DNA of 64,000 bases from Comamonas sp. 26. Its GTDB lineage: Bacteria; Pseudomonadota; Gammaproteobacteria; Burkholderiales; Burkholderiaceae_C. Location: positions 2,480,001-2,544,000 of the forward strand of contig NZ_PEFL01000001.1 of NCBI RefSeq assembly GCF_002754475.1, read 5' to 3'. The notes below the pieces were generated by a model. It worked only from the letters and a program-made list of their open reading frames with translations, made no database searches and was not told the DNA's origin. A program made the translations under genes and the position numbers. Positions 1-6,686 of the stretch are shown here, piece after piece (position 1 is the stretch's first letter; each line of letters starts with the position of its first letter).

Positions 1-9
1 AGACTGTTT

Positions 10-670
10 ATGGCCTTCGAAGCAGCCGTCAAAGATCAAATAACTGCCTATATCGACGCGCATATCGCAAATGAAGATTGGCATGTCACGTACTTCGACT
101 TCGTCAAAGAGCCTAATCTTGAAAAGCGACTTGGCGAGGAGTTCATATCCACACGGTACATCTACAAGTTACTTGAGGGTCTCGAAGCTGATGGGTGGCT
201 CTTACGAGCCCAGATACGACTGCAGATCCTGTCTTATGCCTCCATCTATGATGGCCGTCATACATCACATCCTTTTTGATCGCTTGAGCGCTGATCCGGC
301 AGTTATTTCTTTGACTGAGTTTCCAGTAAAGAAGCAATTTTCAATACCGAATGAGAGTCTTGCGCTGCTGCAGAAGCATCTTGAACATGCTGGCAAGCAG
401 ATCATTCCCACATACGAAGCAGTTGGAAAGACAAGTGAATCAAAGGTTCGGTTTGACAAAAAGGCCGAGTGTGCTGCAGCGCTTGGCCTAATAGAAGACT
501 GGCTAAAGGATGAACTGATCGAGTTCTATGAAGCGCGAAACGCGATTCACATACATGCCGAAATTCGGAAGTCACTGAACTACCAACTAGATCTATCGAA
601 ACGCGCCTATTTGCGCATGCAACCTTTCAAAGAGCAAGTTTCTGCAGCCCTAACTGCGCGTGGAATCTAA
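10..670 (+). pseudogene. Frameshifted HEPN-like protein gene
   Basis: Two overlapping frames make one protein. The frame opening with ATG at 10 runs to about 250, and the next frame carries the homologous-looking continuation to the stop at 670. Restoring one frame near 248-253 gives about 219 residues. The first frame ends meaningfully at SYASIYD and the second resumes at AVIHHILFDRL, so a single-base insertion is the simplest explanation. The C-terminal part contains EARNAIHIHAE, an R-x5-H arrangement like the catalytic motif of HEPN ribonucleases, in a mostly helical context. HEPN proteins are often toxins or abortive-infection effectors, but this assignment rests on the motif alone. The frameshift may be a real inactivation or a sequencing error. 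No partner gene is visible, and the window edge hides what lies upstream. Confidence 0.5.
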
Positions 671-910
671 CACTTCATTGCATCCTACGATGCAAAAAGC
701 TGGCGTCGTCACCAGTAACCCGTAGGTGAATTCAATCGTTAGCTTCTGTCCACTTTAAGGTTGGACACCGACAACCGCACCTTGGCTAAAGGCGAGATAG
801 CTGCCAAACCTCGCATTGCATTGCCGAAGGCTAGGTACTCAAAATCGTGCCAAGCTTTGGCGTGATAACGCATCCAGAACGAAGGCAGCGCACCTTGTTT
901 TAAAGTTCTT

Positions 911-957
911 CCGAATGAAAACGCCCAGCTTTTTGCAAGCTGGGCGTTTTCATTCGG
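911..957. terminator. Long perfect hairpin, probable bidirectional terminator
   Basis: Arms 911-930 and 938-957 are perfectly complementary over 20 bp with a 7-base loop. The GC-rich core (CGCCCAGCT / AGCTGGGCG) is flanked by AAAA on the left and TTTT on the right, so it can terminate in both directions. It lies 240 bp past the HEPN-like gene. Confidence 0.7.
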
Positions 958-1186
958 AGCAGGAACGTTCTTTAAGTCTTTGACTTCTATGGCCTTTATA
1001 CAAAACGAGAAAAAGGTGCGCCCAACTTCGATACGCCCAACTTTTGGGGTAGATACTCACGGGCACATTCTCACCCAAAATGAGCCTCCATCCCCGGTAA
1101 ATGGCTGCCACACGATGGAAACTAGAAATCCCGCGCCAAGCCCTCATTCAGAGCGCTATCAGCTCATTTGGGCCATTTTTGCTCCC

Positions 1187-1320
1187 TGACCAGCCCATTC
1201 GGTGCCAAAGCGGCCAAACTGTTCTGCATACCCTAAATCGCCCGCAAACCCGCGCCAACATTAGCGAACCCAAAATTTATTAGCCCTCACCCCTGTGCCA
1301 AAGCGATCACTCCCCCACAA
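1187..1320. repeat. Diverged repeat, copy 1 (partner at 9788-9925)
   Basis: Shares with 9788-9925 the blocks CCCATTCGG, a nearly identical 30-bp block containing AAATCGCCCGCAAACCCGCG, and CTGTGCCAAAGCG followed by TCACTCCCCCACA, in the same order and orientation. On the minus strand both copies read GV(I/T)ALAQ...AGLRAI followed by a stop, which suggests two decayed remnants of one coding 3' end. The source gene is not recognised; a transposase or other mobile gene is possible. Confidence 0.6.
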
Positions 1321-1341
1321 AAGTAAATTGCGTTGCGCCGC

Positions 1342-1400
1342 CTTTGGCACAAAGTTGCACGCGCTTTGGCACAAAGTTGCGCAGCCTTTGGCACCGAAGC
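1342..1400. repeat. Short tandem repeat, 22-bp unit
   Basis: Two close copies and one partial copy of CTTTGGCACAAAGTTGC in succession. The core CTTTGGCAC also occurs inverted near 1203 and 1294. Function unknown. Confidence 0.65.
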
Positions 1401-1563
1401 TGACAATGCCGCAAGCAATCACTTAACGCAAGATGTTGCTTTGATGCTCAGCGCCTTGAAGCGACTGTCTCTGATCGCCCCTTAGCAGGCATTCGCCACC
1501 TATGAGCAGCTTTGCTACCAAAAGTTAAAATGCAAACAGCAATGCCCAGCTAAACATGTTGGC

Positions 1564-2892
1564 CTATTTATTGGCAATGACAACTCGGTTGCGGCCTTCT
1601 CTTTTGGCTTCGTAAAGGGACCTATCAGCCATGTCAATGAGCGCAGAGGAAGACAACTCCAGCTCAGAGCCACTTACGCATGCAACCCCAATACTGATAG
1701 TGATCCGCACCAATTTAGTTTGCTCATTACCAAGCGACATACCCTCAACCTGTTGCCTGATGAATTCTGCGAGCTTTGTCGCACCGGGTAAATCTGTGCC
1801 TGGCAGCAGAACTGCAAACTCTTCGCCCCCGTAGCGAGCAACTAAACTTCCCGCGCGTTGGACGCAGTGGTCCAGCAGAGTGGCAAAGCGCTTAAGCACC
1901 TCATCTCCAAAGGGATGTCCAAAGGTGTCGTTGAGATACTTGAAGTGATCCACATCCAACATGAGCAGCGAAAGTGTTGCCTCTGACCGGAGCGCTCTGC
2001 GCCACTCTGATTCCAGCACCTCGTCAAACCGCCTGCGGTTCACCAAGTTTGTCAAAGCATCCTTCACCGCCAATGACTCTAGATGCATCGTCAGTTGCCT
2101 CAGCTTTTCTTGTTGCTGTCGCGAATCAGTGATGTCGACATGCGAAAAGTAGCTGCAGCCGTTGGCTTGGGTCCCACGTAGCTCCACAACCCGTACCCAG
2201 CGATCTTGTGGCAGAGCAAGCACATAAGGAGCCCCAGAGAAGCGTTGACGCTCTTTGAGAACGGAAAGTCCGGTTGCGAAGTCAGATGTGGTTTGCTTAT
2301 GATGCCATGCCGCGACATAAATATCGTCAAACATCCGCCTATTCAGGCTCTCGATGTTTAGCAAACCATAGAGCACAAGAAAAGCGTGGTTGGCCCAAAC
2401 CGCTCTATCTTGTTGGTCCACCATCAAGATTCCATCAGCCAAGCTCTCCAAGGCCATAACGGTGTCTGCCGATATGTGATTTGGCAACTGCACCTGCTTT
2501 GGACTAATGCGGTCCTGCATTCCTGTGAGCAAAGGAGCCGTCTTACGCCACAACCTGATCCGGCCAAAAGCTCTCAGTGAAAGAGACGCTACTCGAACGC
2601 GATAGTCATAATGGTCGAATTCAAAAGCGCGCTGCTGGTGTTGATGCCGCTGAAGGCCTTCTTCAATGTAGCGCTCCATTCCTGACAGTTCGTCTTCAGA
2701 GAGCCTTCGCAGGTAGAAGCGCCGCAAATTCTCCCGGTAGTCCTCACCTACATAGACGTGTCCAGCGTGCTCAGGGAAAAACTGCAAAAACGTATCGTTC
2801 CAAAGCAGGGTCCTGTCCTTGGTGTCAAAGATGCAGACTGCCACCTCTAACTGGTCCAATGCAACTGCAACTAATCGAAGAATCGAGATCAA
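1564..2892 (-). CDS. Diguanylate cyclase with two PAS-like domains
   Basis: Makes the second messenger cyclic di-GMP from GTP. The 442-residue protein has an N-terminal PAS-like region (about 10-110), a second PAS (about 145-265, from [14 protein letters not shown]), a short coiled linker and a C-terminal GGDEF domain (about 280-440). The active-site motif is GGEEF at 355-359, the normal active variant. The inhibitory I-site would be RxxD five residues before it, but RAGS is present, so product inhibition is probably lost. No membrane segment is seen, so it should be cytosolic and sense a signal through the PAS domains. The only start before an upstream in-frame stop is TTG at 2892, with no clear ribosome binding site. 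Repeated elements lie just upstream. Confidence 0.9.
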   Translation of the reverse strand: MISILRLVAVALDQLEVAVCIFDTKDRTLLWNDTFLQFFPEHAGHVYVGEDYRENLRRFYLRRLSEDELSGMERYIEEGLQRHQHQQRAFEFDHYDYRVRVASLSLRAFGRIRLWRKTAPLLTGMQDRISPKQVQLPNHISADTVMALESLADGILMVDQQDRAVWANHAFLVLYGLLNIESLNRRMFDDIYVAAWHHKQTTSDFATGLSVLKERQRFSGAPYVLALPQDRWVRVVELRGTQANGCSYFSHVDITDSRQQQEKLRQLTMHLESLAVKDALTNLVNRRRFDEVLESEWRRALRSEATLSLLMLDVDHFKYLNDTFGHPFGDEVLKRFATLLDHCVQRAGSLVARYGGEEFAVLLPGTDLPGATKLAEFIRQQVEGMSLGNEQTKLVRITISIGVACVSGSELELSSSALIDMADRSLYEAKREGRNRVVIANK

Positions 2893-2909
2893 GGGCCGCT
2901 ATGCAAATC

Positions 2910-2949
2910 AAGTTAACTACGCAAGTTAACTTTGTAAAGACTTTGTAAA
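2910..2949. promoter_or_regulatory. Paired direct repeats upstream of the diguanylate cyclase
   Basis: AAGTTAAC occurs at 2910-2917 and 2923-2930, and TTTGTAAA at 2931-2938 and 2942-2949. They start 18 bp before the TTG start of the cyclase gene. Spacings of 13 and 11 bp are close to one helical turn, as for a cooperatively bound regulator. No regulator is identified. Confidence 0.4.
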
Positions 2950-3128
2950 CTCTCAGGTAAACGCGATAAATTCTTAGAATTCTCAACAATGTAGGCGTTC
3001 CTATCTTTACATAATATCAGTTGATCAATCCTGGGCGAGTTGGTGTTAGTGCTGAAGAGTCCTTGCAAAGCCGCGATTTGATTTATGCATGAGTCCGCTT
3101 GTGGCCGACAACAGTCAGCCTCCTCACC

Positions 3129-3200
3129 TTAAAACATTCCCGCAGGCTGCTCGCTTCTCGACCAGTTGTAGATCACCAACTCGCCCCGCTCCCTTTTCAG
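3129..3200 (-). pseudogene. Remnant: 3' end of a D12 adenine methylase gene
   Basis: On the minus strand this reads RGELVIYNWSRSEQPAGMF and a stop at 3129-3131. It matches the tail of the methylase remnant at 3732 (RGELVIYSWARSEEPAGLF), so it is a second copy of the same gene end, cut off upstream. The two copies lie on either side of the H-NS-type gene. Confidence 0.75.
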
Positions 3201-3404
3201 CACTGAAGCTGAAATATCAGTAAGTGATCACATTCAGTATTTGTGCTGCGCCTATGTTTTTTTGAAGTTGACAGGCCTCAAACCAAGACACAATGTGCGC
3301 GGCCACTTTCAATTGAAAGTGAACCAACTGCATAAGCGATGTATCTCATGTATGAGTGCACCAATTTAGTGCTGGCTCAAATATTTACTAAGGACATCTT
3401 TTAA
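3201..3404. promoter_or_regulatory. Promoter region of the H-NS-type gene with an 18-bp palindrome
   Basis: A perfect palindrome, CACTTTCAATTGAAAGTG, lies at 3304-3321, about 84 bp before the start codon. A TTGACA at 3268-3273 could be a -35 box, but no good -10 is seen. The region is AT-rich and could be bound by the encoded protein itself. Confidence 0.4.
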
Positions 3405-3698
3405 ATGAGTACACATTCGTACAAGGAATTATTAGCGCAACGCGAAGCTCTGGAGAAACAGATTGCTGCCGCTCGAAAGTCTGAAGTCGCAGGTGCGGTG
3501 CAAGAAATTAAGAGCTTGATTGAAGCTTTTGGTCTGACACAGGACGATGTCTTCTCGACCGCCAAACAAAAACCAATGCGCGAGAAAGTTTCCGTCGCTC
3601 CTAAATACCGCGACCCAGCAACTGGCCAGACTTGGACTGGTCGAGGAAAGCCACCTACCTGGATCAAAGATCAAGACCGTTCCAAGTTCGAAATCTAA
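3405..3698 (+). CDS. H-NS family nucleoid-associated protein
   Basis: A 97-residue DNA-binding protein that would bind AT-rich DNA and silence transferred genes. The N-terminal half (about 5-50) is a coiled-coil oligomerisation segment rich in Leu, Glu and Lys. The C-terminal domain holds the H-NS signature PKYRDPATGQTWTGRGKPPTW (about 68-88), the loop that enters the minor groove. This short form resembles the BpH3/H-NS-like proteins of Burkholderiales. It sits inside prophage debris with a methylase tail on each side, so it is probably an accessory rather than the core chromosomal copy. A terminator follows directly. Confidence 0.9.
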   Translation: MSTHSYKELLAQREALEKQIAAARKSEVAGAVQEIKSLIEAFGLTQDDVFSTAKQKPMREKVSVAPKYRDPATGQTWTGRGKPPTWIKDQDRSKFEI

Positions 3699-3726
3699 AA
3701 GTGGCCCTCGAGGGCCACTTTTTTTA
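3699..3726 (+). terminator. Terminator of the H-NS-type gene
   Basis: The palindrome GTGGCCCTCGAGGGCCAC is followed by a run of T, immediately after the stop codon. Confidence 0.85.
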
Positions 3727-3731
3727 TTTGC

Positions 3732-4390
3732 TCAAAACAGCCCTGCAGGCTCCTCACTTCTGGCCCAGCTGTAAATCACCAGCTCGCCCCGCTCTACTCG
3801 ATTGGCTCCACCGCCGACCGTGTAGTCAAGTTTCAAAGCTTCCATCTCGAAGTCTTTAAAGCATTCCCGGATGGCTGGGTGGTCGTTGATGCTGATCACC
3901 GCCTTGAGTTTCTGGGCCATTAGCTCGTACTGGTCCCACTCAAAAGGCACGCTATAACCTTCTGTCTCCCAGTAAGGTGGGTCCAGGTAGAACAGCGTAT
4001 GTTGCCGGTCATAGCGGTCAATGCATTTGGCCCAATCCAGTTGCTCGATATAGGTGCCACCCGCCATGCGCAGGTGTGCTGCCGAGAGGTTTTCTTCAAT
4101 CCGAAGCAGGTTGATGGCAGGCGCGGTGGTGGCCGTACCAAAGGTCTGACTAGCCACCTTTCCACCAAAACTTTGCTGCTGCAGATAAAAGAAACGGGCT
4201 GCCCGCTGGATATCCGTCAGGGTCTCAGGCCGGGTCTCTTGCAACCATTTAAAGACCTGCCTGCTGGTCAAGGCCCATTTAAATTGGCGCACAAACTCTT
4301 CCAGATGGTGAGTGACCACCCGGTAGAGGTTGACCAGGTCACCGTTGACGTCGTTTAAAACCTCAACGTCTGTGGCCCGCTCTGCGGATC
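3732..4390 (-). pseudogene. D12-class adenine-N6 DNA methylase, 5' truncated
   Basis: Remnant of a phage-type Dam methylase. The coding frame has no start codon at its true 5' end: homology-like sequence (VEVLNDVNGDLVNLYRVVTHH) extends upstream of the first available start at 4319 to about 4365, then stops making sense. The catalytic DPPY motif is present (FYLDPPYWETEGYS), as is the C-terminal RGELVIYSW. The N-terminal SAM-binding region (motif I, FxGxG with KxxGGK) is missing, so the product should be inactive. The break abuts gemA sequence on the other strand, which shows a rearrangement of a Mu-like prophage. A start at 4319 would give 195 residues against roughly 270-290 for the family. 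Confidence 0.8.
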
Positions 4391-4681
4391 TGGATGCTGC
4401 TGGCCGTGCCCAGGTACTGGCTCACATGGCCAAGCTGGGTTTTAAACCTAAGTCCGCGAGCTTTAAACCGTTTGGTCAGCCCGAGAAGATCAAGTGGCTC
4501 TGGAAAAAATTGGACGAAGCGGGCGGCCTGCGCGACGACAGCCCTGCTCGCCTTCGTGGCCTGAACCCTAGGCACTGGGGTGTCGGACGTTAAGTTCCGG
4601 CCAACCGCCCAGGCCAGCACTGTCATTGAAGCACTGATGTCCATGTTGGATCGGGCCAAACGCCAGGCACAGGCCAAATGA
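4366..4681 (+). pseudogene. gemA: gemA (Mu gp16-like regulatory protein), broken
   Basis: Reads RSADLDAAGRAQVLAHMAKLGFKP... and then FGQPEKIKWLWKKLDEAGGLRDDS, which is typical of the GemA/DUF1018 family of Mu-like phages. It is damaged in three ways. The N-terminal part is gone at the junction with the methylase. A frameshift occurs near 4530-4543, after which the sequence continues as LLAFVA in the next frame. A TGA at 4562-4564 stands where a Trp codon would be expected. The downstream frame then gives SDVKFRPTAQASTVIEALMS... to TGA at 4679-4681, overlapping the ATG of the mor remnant. In Mu, gemA (gp16) directly precedes mor (gp17), so the order supports the call. Confidence 0.8.
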
Positions 4682-5094
4682 CCCAGTCCTTCGACGTTTC
4701 CATCGACCTGCTGCTACCGCTGCTACAGGAGTTTGAGCGCCTGGTTGGTCTGCAAGCAACCATGGCATTGCTTCAGAAATGGGGTGGTCCGCGGGTGTAC
4801 TTTCTGACGCCAGAGCGCGCCACTGAAGAGCATCCCTACGCGGTGGTCATTGGTATAGATGCGCTTTTAAAGCTGGCTAAAGAATATTAAGGGTTACCTC
4901 ATTTCCAACTACTGAAAGCGAAAAGAGCGCTCCAGGCTGTATGCAATGCACGGATTGCGGCGGAGTATTCAACGAACAAGACAGTTCAGGAGATCGCAGC
5001 CGAATATGGTCTCACTGAGGGACAGGTGGCTCGCATCGTGGCTAGTATGGGATTGACAGCTCCGCTTGATCGGAGGCAGCGGCCACTCTTTTAA
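4678..5094 (+). pseudogene. mor: Mor-family phage late activator with in-frame stop
   Basis: Mor activates the middle promoter of Mu-like phages. The frame opens with ATG at 4678, overlapping the gemA stop, and reads 70 residues to TAA at 4888-4890. The same frame then continues uninterrupted as LLKAKRALQAVCNARIAAEY and a helix-turn-helix (KTVQEIAAEYGLTEGQVARIV) to the stop at 5092-5094. The total of 138 codons is normal for Mor/C proteins. One nonsense codon therefore separates the N-terminal dimerisation domain from the DNA-binding domain, and the gene should be dead unless read through. Confidence 0.8.
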
Positions 5095-5110
5095 ACCCGT
5101 CCTTTGCCAC

Positions 5111-5146
5111 AAAAAACGCCCGACCATCTCTGGTTGGGCGTTTTTC
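5111..5146. terminator. Terminator between the mor remnant and the PepSY gene
   Basis: The stem AACGCCCGACCA / TGGTTGGGCGTT (one G-T pair) has a TCTC loop, A-run on the left and T-run on the right. It can serve both convergent sides, including the end of the siderophore operon at 5158. Confidence 0.8.
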
Positions 5147-5157
5147 ATTCACTCAGA

Positions 5158-6675
5158 TCAAAATCTGCGTTTATGCCCAACAAACCGCTTGAGTCGCCTG
5201 TATCCCAGCACGATACCGCTCAGTGCCAGAGCCAACGTTCCAATGCTTATCAAAACAAGGGTGACATCACGCGGCCAAGCGTGGCGCAGCATCCATGGAA
5301 GGTCCCAGCTGTGTAGGAAATTAAACAACCACCGGCCTGTCCGCTGTGTTCTGTCCAAGCTCAGTACAACATCACCTGAGTTCGGACTTATGTACACGAC
5401 CGTTTTTCCTGGATCTTCAAATTGCATCCGAAGCACAGGCAGATCACGTGCCACTGCTGAGTACATTGAAGCCTCACCCCGACGGTAATAGTAGGCGTCG
5501 TACTCGGTCAGTAAAGTGGTCGAGCGGATGGCAAAAGGAAGCAGTTTCTTCGCTGCCTGCTCTAGTCTCGAGCGGTCAAGTTCCTTCTCTACCTGCGGTG
5601 CAGCAAGGTTTACGGATAGGACTCGAGTCTGCCCCACTCCATTGAAAGCCAGCAGGTAGGGCTGCCCATCCAACACTTTCCATTCGACCTCGCGCGTGTC
5701 AAACCCCTCGGCACCGAGCCGTGTCAGCGCTTCGAGCGTGGTGAGCCTGAAGGGATTGCTTCCTGCACTTGTATGCTGGTAGGCACGCAGATCGGGACGA
5801 GGTCCTTGCGGACTGAAGATCCCCAGCGGATTCATGGACATCAGGCCGCTGAAGATCCAGCAAATCATCATCACTCCAAATACGAGGCCGGAGATGTGAT
5901 GCCAGCGCATCTGGAACTCCCGATACGGGGTCTTGGCTCCAGATTTGTAGCGTCCGCTGAAGCGCCATCGCCAGATGCCCACCAAGGCACCGGCAATAGC
6001 GGAGACGGTTCCCAATGCCGAGAGTGCGATGACCAGCCAGCTCCACACAGGGTCCTTGGAGCCTTCACGCAGCATATACACCCAGTGAAGCCAGGCACCC
6101 ACGTAGTTCCAGTAGCGTTGATGGCGCGTTACCTCCATGACCACCTCGGCGGTGGTCGACGAGATGTACAACAGGCTTGATGCGGAATCATCCATCAGGA
6201 CCTTGATGAGAGGCCGATGGGGATCGAGCGAGGCGGAATGCGTCCATCGATCGTCTTGCGTGCGACCTTGCAGCACTCCATTGGCTCCGGACAGGAACAC
6301 CTGGGCGCTGCGCAAGCCCGCTGCGTCGTCGGGCGGCGTCACAACAGCGCCCGTGCTGGCATCCACCACTCGCAGCGTGCCGTCTGCTTCCCTGAGCCGG
6401 TAGCTGGGGCGGCCCGCAATAGTGGTGAGCATGACCTGCTGCACCTTGTCAGCAGACTGGCTTTGCTTCAGGGCTGCCTCAACAGGCAGGTAGGTCTGGC
6501 CTGGACTCAGGGAAGGCAATGCCTGCAAACGCTCAATCGGCTGCAGTTTGGGGTAGCCGACAAATAGCATCACAACTCCACTGAAGAGCCAGAGCGCCAT
6601 CAGCACACAGGCTCCCACTCCGGTCCATCGATGCACCAGAAACACAAGCCGTTTGGCATGGGCAGAAGTCCACAT
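5158..6675 (-). CDS. PepSY-domain integral membrane protein of the siderophore operon
   Basis: A 505-residue inner-membrane protein of the PepSY-associated TM family. These proteins are common beside TonB siderophore receptors and are thought to help release or reduce iron from siderophores. The N-terminal anchor (about 8-40, LVFLVHRWTGVGACVLMALWLFSG split by basic residues) is followed by a long periplasmic part with PepSY-like segments, a central pair of membrane segments (about 200-280) and a C-terminal helix (about 470-495). His-rich turns such as HRWTG and RWHH could bind haem. It starts 11 bp after the receptor stop, so the two are one transcription unit. Confidence 0.8.
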   Translation of the reverse strand: MWTSAHAKRLVFLVHRWTGVGACVLMALWLFSGVVMLFVGYPKLQPIERLQALPSLSPGQTYLPVEAALKQSQSADKVQQVMLTTIAGRPSYRLREADGTLRVVDASTGAVVTPPDDAAGLRSAQVFLSGANGVLQGRTQDDRWTHSASLDPHRPLIKVLMDDSASSLLYISSTTAEVVMEVTRHQRYWNYVGAWLHWVYMLREGSKDPVWSWLVIALSALGTVSAIAGALVGIWRWRFSGRYKSGAKTPYREFQMRWHHISGLVFGVMMICWIFSGLMSMNPLGIFSPQGPRPDLRAYQHTSAGSNPFRLTTLEALTRLGAEGFDTREVEWKVLDGQPYLLAFNGVGQTRVLSVNLAAPQVEKELDRSRLEQAAKKLLPFAIRSTTLLTEYDAYYYRRGEASMYSAVARDLPVLRMQFEDPGKTVVYISPNSGDVVLSLDRTQRTGRWLFNFLHSWDLPWMLRHAWPRDVTLVLISIGTLALALSGIVLGYRRLKRFVGHKRRF

Positions 6676-6686
6676 CGGCGGCCCGT

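Larger units (their letters stand above)
671..1563. other. Gene-free accessory stretch with repeats
   Basis: No convincing gene is seen. The stretch holds a perfect 20-bp inverted repeat (911-957), a diverged sequence shared with 9788-9925 (about 1187-1320), and a tandem array of a 22-bp unit (1342-1400). The open frames here lack coding character and disagree with each other. Confidence 0.6.

Noticed and set aside
1342..1400. Sigma-54-like promoter (TGGCAC ... TTGC)
   Set aside because: The spacing between the GG and GC elements is one base short of the sigma-54 consensus, the pattern is tandem, and no gene follows on the plus strand.
1342..1400. CRISPR array
   Set aside because: The units are directly adjacent, without unique spacers, and no cas genes are present.
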